64,000 nucleotides of DNA from assembly GCF_963678635.1 (NCBI RefSeq), contig NW_026970947.1:1-64000 (forward strand). Reading direction: 5' to 3'. Positions 1-11,800 of this stretch are shown one piece after another (within the stretch, counting starts at the first letter, position 1; each line of letters opens with the position of its first letter). The notes beneath the pieces were generated by a model. The model worked only from the letters and a program-made list of their open reading frames with translations. It did not search any database and was not told where the DNA came from. The translations under genes and the position numbers were made by a program. Source of the DNA: Symsagittifera roscoffensis. Taxonomy: Eukaryota > Xenacoelomorpha > Acoela > Convolutidae.

Positions 1-37
1 CGACAAAATTTATAAACAAAATGAATCACATGAGTTA

Positions 38-172
38 ACTTATTACTTAAGTCTTACTTTAAGTCTTAAGAGTTGCCACCGTAAGTCTTAAGAATCACCT
101 GAGTTAACTTAATACTTAAGTCTTACCGTAAGTCTTAAGAGTCTTCACTTGAGTCTTAAGAGTTGCCAACAA
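38..172. repeat. Imperfect tandem repeat of a TAAGTCTTAAG-like unit
   Basis: The stretch repeats variants of CTTAAGTCTTA and GTAAGTCTTAAGAG at least six times, including two longer near-copies that begin GAGTTAACTTA. The core is close to palindromic, so the array could form cruciforms. No coding potential is visible. It probably belongs to the dispersed repeat that follows, with its 'aaagtggcacc...cttagattagaaaaa' segment, relatives of which recur near 1935, 5830, 10180 and 12575. Confidence 0.6.
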
Positions 173-1399
173 AGTGGCACCTGTATCTGCAACTTAGATT
201 AGAAAAAAGAATAGCCGTGGTTTTACACTGCGCTCACAAAAACTCGCTAAAGTAAAAAAAAGTTGTTGCCAGAAAAAGTCTTGATTTGATAGCGATTTGT
301 AACTGCAAGCGTTAGTCGAAATTTGACTGAACTAAAAAAGTAACCGAAACATAAAAAATCCGTCAGTTTTCGAAAATTAAGTCAAATCAATTAGCATACC
401 AGTACGCGAACCGTTTTCGATAGAGCAGAGAGTTTCCGAATTTGAACATTTTTTACTTCTGATTTTTTGAAAACGCTTTAAAAAATCTTGAAAAATTGTC
501 AAATCGCAGAAATTAATGCATTTGAGCAGTCATTTTCAGAGGCAAGGGCTGCACTCCGAGAGTACCTTGACGGCACCCAACTACAGGGCTGGGAATTTTA
601 AATTTCATTTATCTAAGATTTCTGAAATTTTTTTAGCATCTTAAAAACCTTCGTACATCGTAAGCTGAAAAAATTTGGATGTTCTTGTTTGGAGGCCAAA
701 CGCACATCCCCTGCGAAGCCCTAATAAAATCCCACTATCGGGTTGCTAACTTCAATTTTGATGAATTGATCATTAAATTCGAACTGCTAAAAATCGAAAA
801 AAAATCGCTGCAGTCTACAATGTCGGTTAAACGTGAAAAAGGTTTTTCGTTAAACATGCAAAAATATGACGTTGAAACAGCTTAAGCACGGAATGATAAT
901 GCAGCTCGCATTAAAGTCTATAAAAGATTACAGTTTTTAAAAGAGATCCTCGTGGGGTTGATTTTGAGTATCAAAATGTTTGGAACCCTCGTCCGATTGA
1001 TCTCAAGGATAAAATCAAAAACTTTTAACATTAATAAATAAGCCGACAGAATTGAAGCCGACAGCCAACAAACTAAAATTTAATCAAAAATTTTCGTCAA
1101 GCTCTTGTTTGAGTTGATTTAATATCTAAATTGGATCCAGGAGGGCTTTGAATGTAGTGTAAGCAAGGTGATATACACCATTCCGAATTTAAACCGAAAG
1201 AGCTTAAGTCTCAAATACCATGAAGCGGAAAATCATCAGGAAACGGTTATTATTCCATCTATTATTATACATACAAAAATTAGATTTCGGGATACATCAT
1301 TTAAAAGTAATTATTAATAATTAGTATTCAATTTGACTTTTTGAAAAATTGAGCATGTCAGCAGCATCCCAAAAATTCAAGTGATTTTGCTAATAGTAG

Positions 1400-1560
1400 C
1401 CAGAAAACGGTAAAAATGCAGCTTTATAAGAAAATTAAGAAAAAATAGAAATATCTCGAATTAGTTTAACTGTGATACGCATCGGATTCTCGAAGCGGCA
1501 TCTTCGAGCTTAGGAATCTAACGCCCTGCCCTCTCGGCCACGATCACTCAGCAATCGGCG
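1400..1560 (-). repeat. SINE-like repeat with tRNA-like head, family 2, copy A
   Basis: Read on the minus strand, about 1490-1556 resembles a tRNA. It has a box A 'gtggccgagagggc', an anticodon-arm-like segment, and a box B 'cttcgagaatcc'. The body reads leftward through 'cgagatatttct' to a 'gcagct' element shared with the other copies. Not a functional tRNA: the arms are imperfect. Confidence 0.5.
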
Positions 1561-2110
1561 AACACTAGCCACAAATAAAGCAGCTACTTATGCTGATGAA
1601 TTGCCAATGCGATGCAGAAAAAGTGCCTATGAAAAGTTCACGCAATTTTGCTTGCAATAATTTGGAATATAGCAAACTGAAAGCATCCACGCTAAATTTG
1701 CAGGTAATTAATTGGAAAGCATAAATCCACAATATATAATGTATGATTTATGCATTTTAATAAACTGCGTGATTTATTGAATTAGAAATTTTCTGAAATC
1801 GAGTTTTTGCACTGTTGTTTGAAACAAATAGCTTTTTTTCGGTTCATTTGATTAATTAAAAATGAATAAACTGAGTTAACTTATTACTAATCGAATGTCA
1901 AAAGACCTGCTATTAAAAGTCATAAAAGAGCCAACAAAAGTGGCACCAATGCCTGCGATTTAGGTTGGAAAAAAACCGTAGCAAGTTTTTGCTCGAAAAA
2001 ATTGCTGATTTGATAACGATTGCTATTTGCAAGCGTGAAATTTGACTAAATTAAAAAACATTACCCCAAACATGAATAATCTGTCATTCTTCGAAAGTCA
2101 AATTAATTAG
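1560..2110. repeat. Dispersed repeat next to family 2 head, copy 1
   Basis: Contains 'ctagccacaaataaagcagc' at its left, 'gagttaacttattactaatc' and 'agtggcaccaatgcctgcga' to the right. The same ordered landmarks recur at 9806-10290 with near-equal spacing, and partly near 1-250, 4426, 5820 and 12490-12650. I see no open reading frame. It may be the leading part of a longer non-autonomous element that includes the tRNA-like head. Confidence 0.55.
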
Positions 2111-2368
2111 CATAAGAGTACGCTAATCGTTCGCGTAAAATTATATTGATGCTGATTGCTTTTCGAAATACTCAAGGCGTTAGGAGTGGGAAATATACAC
2201 TTTAATCGATCATTTCACACTCGTGCTGCTTTAGTATTTTCGTGGTTGAGCCGATTAAATTGGTTCCTTCTCAAATATAACACTTACTATTGAACTAAAA
2301 AACAGCCTTCTCAAACTATTTATTTTGAAAAATAATTTAAGACCAATCGTTCTAATTAAGAAAAGTTA

Positions 2369-2851
2369 CTACGATTTCAAATTCTGAACGTCAAAACTAC
2401 TATGCAATTCATCATCTACTTCAGTTTGCTTCAAGAGTTCATTTCCCGTCAAATGACGCCGCGGCAGCTTCAACAACAATTCCATGTCAATATTAAAGTG
2501 AGTTTTAAGAATAGAGTTTACGTGTTGCATGTTGTTCAGAACTGCTTCTACTTTAAACTGTGGTTCCACCAAAGTGTCTTCAGTTGAAATTGGACCCAAA
2601 GTTTGCAGAGAGACTTTATGTGCAGTGGCATATGTTCTCTGTTTGTGTGCAATTAGGTGCAATGCCTTCCTGCAGAAAAAACCACTGCAGTTGTGAGTAT
2701 TCATCTCCATTTCAACATATGGAAGAGACATTCGCTTCAGTTGTATGTCATGCAGGATTAGTGTGTTTCTGTGCAGAGTGCGTGACCTGTTGATAATGTC
2801 CTCTGCGTCTCTCTCATAACCCTCCAAATCATCATTGTCCCTAGCGGGAAG
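2369..2851 (-). CDS. TRUB2: TRUB2-like gene, terminal exon 4
   Basis: This exon of 160 codons plus TAG follows acceptor ttgttttag|CTTCCC. It starts LPARDNDDLEGYERDAE, which aligns with the human segment around DLKTQEAYEMA. It carries the C-terminal part (LPYVEMEMN, RKALHLIAHKQRTYATA, FKVEAVLNNMQHV). Compared with human TRUB2 the C-terminus is diverged and ends in an acidic stretch. It is the largest and most diverged exon. Confidence 0.85.
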   Translation of the reverse strand, partial: LPARDNDDLEGYERDAEDIINRSRTLHRNTLILHDIQLKRMSLPYVEMEMNTHNCSGFFCRKALHLIAHKQRTYATAHKVSLQTLGPISTEDTLVEPQFKVEAVLNNMQHVNSILKTHFNIDMELLLKLPRRHLTGNELLKQTEVDDELHSSFDVQNLKS

Positions 2852-5800
2852 CTAAAACAAAAACTATTCAATCACTCCAATACAAACGTAATCTGCTCCT
2901 AGCAAACTTTTAATACTTTTCACCTCCAATAGTTGGCTATGGCTTCTTTGAGAAAAAAAATCAAGTTACCACAGAAATTGGATATATGATAGATCATAAC
3001 ACAAGTAGTACACTCATGGAATAAAGATGTTGCGCTTTTGTTTCCCACCAATGAAACGAACATCGTTTTCTCTGTTTATTACTTGTTGACGCATTTTCAT
3101 ACTAACGTAAAGAGTTGGATTGTTTGTACTCAAAACAATTCAGGGATAAGCTAAAGATCTCGCCTATCCACTCAATAACACGTTTGAGAATCGACAGAAA
3201 ACTTTTTCCATCGAGCTTGGATACTTGACCAGAATGAAAAATGTTGTAAGTGGGTTTTTGGGCTGATTCCAACTCAGAAAATCTCACAGGGATTTCATGG
3301 TTTCATCAAAACCTGTTTGGCTGTGATTCGAATTCCAAAATACTCAAAAGTTCTACGAGCGTGAATATTATTTAAAGTTTTCTGTTTGCTATTCAGCAGC
3401 AAACATGAAGTTTGTTATTCACACTGGAACTTAGCGATGAGCTGTTGTGAAGGGGTTATATGCCTCCACAGGTCGGTTGTTCGAGGCCCACCATGATTCA
3501 TGCTCGTTGCTTGAGGGCGAGGCAACATTACAGAGCCCAGAAAAATAAACAAAAAAATGCATGCATCTCTTAAGCAGTGATACAACATTCTCCGTGATGA
3601 GCTGAACAGCTCGTATGTCGGTCCTTTACCTAGTGGATAAATCGCCTTAACTTTTAACGAGCTGATAAATCAAACTCTTCTTTTACATATACACATGCTA
3701 TTTTCCTACTTTTTTACGACACTATAAAGTTCATTGATGTACTTTAAAAGTATACAATAATCTGTTGGTCAATCAATTCACCTGACATTTTTAACATTTT
3801 GCACCGTTTTTTTTTGCGACAGAAACTGAGTTCAAAAACACTCTACGAGTAGCTAACCATCCATATAATCTAAAGAAAAGGCTGATTTTTTTTTCAAAAA
3901 AATATCCTTTAAGCTAGCAAAAAAGAATTCGAGGCCAACACTTAATTCGTTGTCTATTAAGAGATTTTAGCAACAATTAACAATACCACCTCTAGAAATG
4001 AAATTGAATGGCCGACTGACGTCATCAAAAGAACGTTTCAGTAGTTTACAAATATTATTTTAAAAAACTTGAAGTGAAGAAAGAATTCAATTATTCTTGA
4101 AAATAAATGAAAAAACAAAAATTATTAAAAAATGAAAACTTTGATTTACCTAAATTAAAGCATTTCATATGATAAATCAAAAGATGACCAATAAATTTAT
4201 TTGAAAAAGCCAAAACTTCAAGTACATTTCTCTCAACAGCGGGACTTTTTTTTAACACAGGCCAAGCTACGCTTCGCAAACACGAGCGAGGAAAATGCAA
4301 AAGAGAGCTCTAAACAGGCAAAAAAAAGTGGAATAAGGATTTAAAATACACCTTGAAAATTTTTTCTTGAGACCAGGAGTATCACGTCCTCATATAGGAT
4401 CCACGGCGGCTTGTAATTTTACTAACACTAGCAACCAATAAAGCAGCTACAGTTTCTATCAAATTGCCAATGTAATGCAGCAAAAATTCGACCAAAAAAT
4501 AAAACTATTTAAATTTTCCGGATTTGAATATCCGATCTGTTGATTAAGAGTCTTACGTCGTAGCATCTGCGCCACAGTCGCTTGGAAGTAAACTAGTTGC
4601 CGTTAAAGCTGGAACTACCTGTTCTAATATTTTAAATCTCATATTGTACTGATACGGAAATTAACTTTTGGTAACTTCATTTTAAAAATGAGCTTAGCGC
4701 TAAAACCTAGTATTTCTCTGCTTCAATATAGGATTGAACAATTATTTGAAGGAGAAAACGACTCTTCGCTCTTTCAATTGAAGTCTTTATCTCAGATTTG
4801 GCTGAGTAATTTTCGAAAAAAAAGTGAAAAAATCGATCAAAAATTTGATTTTTTCCAAATCCATAAACTTTTCTCTACTTGAACAAGGGAATAGCCACTG
4901 CTTTCCACACCCTGATTTTCAGAAGGAAGACTACCGCACCTTGATTTTTCAGATTGAACACTTAAAATCAGATTCAGCTAGTAGTTTTCGAGAACAGTGA
5001 CAAAATTTCTTAAAACGGTAAAAAATTAAAAAGGAATGTATCAGAAGTCCATATCAGCCCTGCATAAAAAAACAGGGCAAAACAGATTATTCAGGGAAAA
5101 TCGATGCGCCATGTTAGTTTTAATGAACTATCAACCTTCAGAATCAGCAGGTTAGTTTTTGAAAAAGAATAACTAGACATTTTTCTCAGGCCATATTTTG
5201 GTTCAAAACCCAGTGCATAGCCACTTGCGCAGGTAAGATTTGCATAATTGGCTTTTTTCGTTCGGTTAAACCCTCCGAGTAGTTGATGAGAAAAGTCAAA
5301 AAATTTTAAAAATTAACCAAAATGTCAAAAATGGGCCTGTTTGAGGCCAAAACTTTTTCTACCATAATTAGGGAATAGCCGTTTGAAAAGGGGAGATCCC
5401 CATAATTTGTTCTTTTGATTAAAAAATGTATCTCAGATTTGTGCATTTAAAATTTGAGTAAATGAAAAAAATCAAAACAAATAGACCAAAAACCCCTACT
5501 GAAAATTTCGAAGACCGTAGAACATGAGGCAAAATGAAAAAAGATTAGCCAAAAATGCAGGCACATAGAAGAGTAGCCGGTGTTTCCATTGCTACCATTT
5601 TTTTTGAAAATCGGTAAAGTAATGTTTTAGAAAAACTGAAACTTCTGCGAAAAGTGAAAAAAAATTCTAAAGGGTCGCAAAAAAAAACGAAAAACAACAA
5701 ATTCCATACATACATGTTTTTTTTTCAAACAGGACCTAACACTATTCAAAAACGAAGCAGCATTATATACCTTCATTTTGTTTACACTAAAATAAGCTTT

Positions 5801-8800
5801 AAAATGGTTCAATTGAAATACACGAAAAGTGTCACCAAATGAGCACTTTTATTTGCGACTTGGGTTGGAAAAAAATCTCCGTAAAATACACTACGGTTAG
5901 TTTGTGTAAAAATCATTTGACTGTAACTACAGCCAATCAATATGATCGTATTCCAACAACTGGGATTAAATGACAACTGGGAACAGGTAACCACATGAAA
6001 CTTGATTCTATCTAGAGTAGTCTTCAACTAAAAGCGCGTTGAAAAGACAAATGAACATCTTTATAAGTCTAAATATATTTTTTTTTAACAAACGAAACTG
6101 CACTTCGCAAACACAAGCAACAAAAAAGTAGCTCTAAAAAACGTGTCTTGTGTCGAAATCCAACCCCCGGCCTGGAGATTAGGCAAAAGTGCCACCAAAA
6201 AAGTTAGGTTGGAAAAAAGTTGGAGTTTGCAATATGACGCTACACTCGCTAGTTCGGTTGTGTAAACATATCTCAAACGACAGTCGAGTTGCGTCAACAT
6301 AATAGTGCCTTTTACTGATTTTATTTGGTGTAGCGATAAAACCATTGCTTCCAAAATCTGATTTTGCAGCGGAAAAAAATTGAATCCCAAGTTGCTCCTC
6401 ATTCAATAGTCATAACGAACACTCTATCAACTGGGAATAATGAGAGACTAGTTTGAAGCTACTCTTTCTTAATATTCGATATACAGCTCTTACTTTGCAA
6501 TCCCGATAGACTTCACTCAATCGAAGATCGGAAAAGAGTAATGAATGCAGGTAAACAAAAAAAACACTGACATTGTTGATAAAACCTCAACTATCGAATT
6601 TCAAAGAAAAAAATAGATGCCCTTTAAGCTCTTTGAATTTCTACAACAATTTATGACCATCGTTTTACAGAAAACTGTATCAATAGGTAAAGTTTTCATT
6701 CCGCTGGAAATCTAAAAATTAAATGCCACCTTCGAAATCTTTCACGTTTTTTTTTACGCCATTTGCACGTTCGTATTTGGAGAGTGCTATTTACGTCACT
6801 TTCAGCAGATGAATTTCAATTAAACTCAAAAAGTGCATTATATCTAAGTGCATCAATATGTTAAAACTTTTTCCTGAAAAAATAATGAAGCAAGACCTAT
6901 ATAAGACTCTTTACTACGTTCATTACTCTTAATCACTACGTTCATTACTCTTAAAAAATGGAACAATAGCAGTTCAATTGTGAACTGAAGATGCTTACAG
7001 CGAGTTGTTTGCGTAGCCCCACTTGGTAGTCATACACAAACTGGAACATCTTCTTCTTCAGCCACTTCCGCTCCACCTGGCTGTATTCACACCTGTGTCT
7101 GTTGCCCCCACCCAGAGTGTGATCATCAGTTGCCAGTCCAAACTCCCCCACCACTCTGAACTTCTGTCTCCAGTCCAGTTTAACAGCCTCGTCCCTCACT
7201 GCTTTGGATACCTCCTGTTATCGAACATTTTAATATTTATTTTTGACATTTAATTTAGTTCAAACTTAATTAAAAAACTATGATTTCAAATATATATTTT
7301 GTAATTTTATTTAAAACCAGATTCCAAATTTAATTTTTAAATTTCATTAAAAAAAATTACTATCTCTTTTTGGTGGAGCCATGGCCGCCATAGTTTAAGA
7401 ATAAAAAAATCTGTGCCTGTGGCTATAAATAAAGGCAGTTACAGACGCTTCTATTTTACAGTTTTGATGGTTAAAGGACTTTATGTTGGAACAATGTCCT
7501 CGTTTCCGCTGCAATTTAATGTAATTGCTACTACTTTTTGCAACCAGAACAATAACATAATTTCAAAAAAAAAGAAAAGGCTCCATTCAATGCTCACTTC
7601 TGTCTAAAAAACTTCAAAAAATCTGTAAATCTTCATAAGCTCAATAAACTATCACATTATATCACATTCATAAACCGAGAGGATTTTCAATTTAAATCAA
7701 AAGCCAAGTCCGTACTGTGGCAACTTAGTCGAACATATAAGCAGAAAAACGATCGTCCGAAAACTATTCTTTTCAAGAGGAAACTTTTCCAGTTTTAAAA
7801 AAGCAGGCCCAGGCTGGATTCAAACGTATTGCGATAGCTTGAATTGTTTCTCAAAAAACTAAGTTTTATGCAGCAAGCTACTCGAGTGATGAGACTTTGA
7901 AAGGCTTCGACGTGTTTTCATGTCTCAATTTGGTTCGCAAAAAACTAAAGCGAAGAAACGTTGAAACATTTCAATTTGCTTTGATGACTTAAATTGGTTT
8001 GCAAAAAACACAACTTGAATTGCCCAGAACTTGAACTGCTCATAAACCGAGCTTCAAATGATTCTGTCATTCAGTTAGACAAATAGTTTAGCTGACCAAA
8101 GTTTGTTGCCACGAAAAAAGTACTTATAAGACAGCTAGGTGACCTGTTTAACAAGGAAACTTCAACCTCTATTTGATTCAGCATATCATATAATGAGTCG
8201 ATTCAAAACACTGATTTCGATATTAAACGAACAAAATTCAAGCAAAAAAATATTGAAATGTTTCAAGTTTTCGGTTGATTTAGAGTTATGGTAGATTTTC
8301 AAATATTTTGTTTTCAAGAAAGCTGTTTGAATTGATATGCACAAATCTAGTTTTTTAAGCCAGCTTTTCAAAAAATGAAACGGAATGACTTGTTGTTTTC
8401 ATACTTTTAGCGTTTCTGAAAATGTATTTTTAAGCATGCATTTCAAGGATTGAGTTTTTTTTAAGCTTGAACTTATAGCTTGAAACGTTCCGATAGAGGA
8501 AAATATTTCAACCAAGCTATCACATAAATGAACAGTGCACTATTTTGAAAGATTGTTCAACAGCATGTTATAGGTTAGCAATAGGAGCTTTGAAGGAAGT
8601 TATTCAAGCGAATGCGATAGCTTGAATTGTTTCTCAAAAAAATAAGTTTTATGCAGCAAACTACTCGAGTGATGAGACTTTGAAAGGTTTCGAGGTGTGT
8701 TCATGTCTCAATTTGGTTCGCAAATAACTAAAGCGAAGAAACGTTGAAACATTTCAATTTGCTTTGATAGCTTAAATTTGTTTGCAAAAAACTCGAACGC

Positions 8801-11800
8801 AGAAAACTTTGTTTGAATCAGTAAAAAAAACTAGAAAAACTTTGAAAAATAAATGCCCTCTCTCTGCGGGAAGTGAACCTCAGACCTTGGGCTTTCAAGT
8901 TTTCCAGTTGACTGCACTAAAAATTTGAGCAAAAAAGCAGCAAAAATGTGTCTTAAAAAGCACGAAAACAAACTTTGCATGTAATCATTGGTAATGTAAT
9001 AAACTAAACGCAACCACACTTTAAATTGGAAAGTTTTAACTAAAGCTGCGTGTAAACTATGCAATACAAAAATTTGCCAAAAAGACTGAGTATCAACAAT
9101 TCTGATTTTTTTTGTTGTGACTATTGAAAATGGGAGGAGCTTCGTATTCGGGTGTGTTTTAGTTTTTCTCTTTTTGTTTTCCACGCAAAATCAGGTGCCA
9201 CAAATAATCATCGTAATAGGTCGTGATATATCATCTTGAAGCCCTTTCAATCGTTATTTCAACAACTTTCCAAAGAATTTTTAAAAAAGTTGTCCCAGTC
9301 TCAAGAAAAACGGTTGTAAAAGTGTTGATTTTAGTCCAAATTCGAGCGAATAAAGCGAGCGAGCAGCAGATTTACATGAAAATGAAAAGCGTATTTATGC
9401 TTACTTTAAGCCATGAAAATTTAATTTTACTCAAAAAAAGTCGTTGAAGCTCAATAGCGCCATTTTGCGAATTAAATCCTTCAAAAAATCAAAAGTTTCT
9501 GCAAAAAAAAAACGAGAAATTTTTGTATCTTTTATAATTTTTTGGTTTTCTTGTTATTTTTCTTCAACTGTTGCCCAATTTGCCTACTTACTATGACTGA
9601 AGTTCAGATTCTTTTATCACACCACGCAAAAAAAACGACAGTTTGACACAGGCGAAGCAAAAAGCAGCTCTATAAAGTGCAATATGAAAATATTGAAATA
9701 AGCCTCGAATTAGCAAAAATTCGACTAGGTCTAGCATTCACTGTTCGACCTAGTGCAATCAATCTCACGCACTTACCACTTAGCCATGCACGCTAAACTA
9801 CTTATAAACATTAGTCACAAATAAAACAGCTACAAATGCTAATAAATTGCCAATGCCATTCAGCGAAATTGACACCAAATACAAATAGTCAATATTTTGC
9901 AAGTGATAATTTGGAATATAACAACCTGAAGGCATCCACACTAACTTTGCATGTAACAAATCAGAAATCATAAAGTCACATTATGTATAAATTATGCATT
10001 TCAAAAAATGCCTGAAAAAATTGCGCGTTAGATTGAGTTGGAAATCGAATTTTTATGTTGTTTGAAACAAACAACTTTTTTTTCGGTTTATTTGATGAAT
10101 TAAAAAGCATCAACTAAGTTAACTTATTACTAGTCGAATGTCAAAGCCCATGCTGTCACAAAATGTAACGTGCCGCAAAAAGTGGCACCAATATTTGCGA
10201 CTTAGGTTAGAAAAAAAAGAAGGTTCTTAATAAAACACTAAGCTGACGCTAGTTGAAATAAAAAGGTTTTTACTGTAACTTTTTTAAGACTTCGGTCGGA
10301 ACATTCTGTGCTACTTGCACAGTAACCGGCTAACCTTGTTTAATCTAACAGTTGTATAAAATGAACAGCTTTATTCATTTCATTTGATGAATGAAAAATG
10401 AAATCAACGGTGTCAGCTTATTAATAATCAAATGGTAACGAATATGCTAATAAATAGCTTATTCAGTCTTCTGCTGATAAGTGCCACCAGAAGTAGCACT
10501 AAAAATTGCAACTTTGCTTGCAAAAGACTGGCCTTGTATTATCATACTACACTGCACTTGCGCAAATTTAGGATTGGTAACAAAAAACTTAACAGGCAAA
10601 CTAGCCAAAACAATTAACACGAGTCGGCAAAAACAACCTCTCTCAGAAAATGTTTCATGCAAACTCGTTTTTTTTGCATACAGAATGAATAAATATCAAA
10701 GTGGTGTTGAAAAACTGAATTTGCATGTGATATAGGTTGAAAATTTGCAGATTGTTCTTTGTAATTAATTCCATCAGCTTTTACTATCTGCTACTTGATA
10801 TGCATTACCTGTCGTGGACTGACAGCCAGCAGGAGAATTCCAGACGTGAACTGGTCCAGGTAGTTGACTCTAGATACAGATAAAGAGGGGTGGAAGGGAC
10901 CCCTGACTAGAGGGTGGTGGGGGAGGAGAGCGGACACACTGACTATTGCTAATTTGCCATCTTCAGAGACACGCTCCACTTTTGGATGACTCATCACTTC
11001 GTACTGCATTTGCACGTCTTCTGACCTAAACTGAAAGTGGTTATGTAGCACACAAGTCATAAAGCAGACAATTACTTTTTAAACCAATCAGAATTGAGAT
11101 AAGAACACAAACGTACGAAAAAAATTCTTTATTGTTCTTGCGTAAACTTGCTTTCCTCATCTCGATTCTGATTGCTTAATAAATGTATTTGTCTACTTTA
11201 TGACGAGCCTGAAATAAATGTTGTCTTCTTTTTGACCGCTTTTCACTGAAAGTGCAAATAATTCATGGTGGCGACAAATGAGACGATAGTCGTTAGTTAA
11301 GACGACATTTAAATCCAAGGCGGTTTTACGAACACAATTAATTTCACAGAGGCAAAGCTGAGCATCGCAACACTTGCGATGCGATTAAAACATTGCACTA
11401 CAAGATGTTGATTTAAAAAAAAATAATTTTGTTGAAAAATCAAGCTGTTAAAATTACTCGGAAAAAGTCAAAAAAACTATCTACAAAAATTTCATATCTT
11501 TGTATCGGATGAGGTTCATAAACAGTCTAAGCAAGCATTGGGAACGAATGACCGAGCAAAAAATTAGGCAAAAAAACGTGGGTAGACCCTCGTTTAGCCG
11601 AAAACGAAATTGTTATTATGAAAGAACCAATACCCTCCTGAAGCAGGCAAATTCATTTTTAAAAAATTGTCCGAAAAACTACGCAAAATAATTTGACTAA
11701 GCCGATATATCATAAGTTGAACCCATTTAACCGAAAAAACAAATGTATGGCCTTAAAGCTCAAAAGAACAAATGTATGGCCTTAAAGCTCTTTGAGTTTC

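Larger units (their letters stand above)
2852..6998 (-). other. TRUB2-like intron 3, repeat-filled
   Basis: The intron holds a tRNA-related SINE (3433-3652), a tRNA-like head with body (about 4250-4595), a related repeat at about 6080-6250, and a short tandem duplication near 6913. The rest is AT-rich DNA with no exon-like or long open frame that I can support. Confidence 0.6.
7215..10808 (-). other. TRUB2-like intron 2, repeat-filled
   Basis: It contains a 179-bp direct duplication (7831-8009 and 8614-8792) and a SINE-like unit with a tRNA-like head plus its flanking repeat (about 9636-10290). The rest is AT-rich sequence in which I see no gene. Confidence 0.6.

Noticed and set aside
5627-6406. 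Several 60-105-codon frames as host genes
   Set aside because: They overlap one another on both strands within repeat-rich intron DNA and show no domain or splice-bounded structure.
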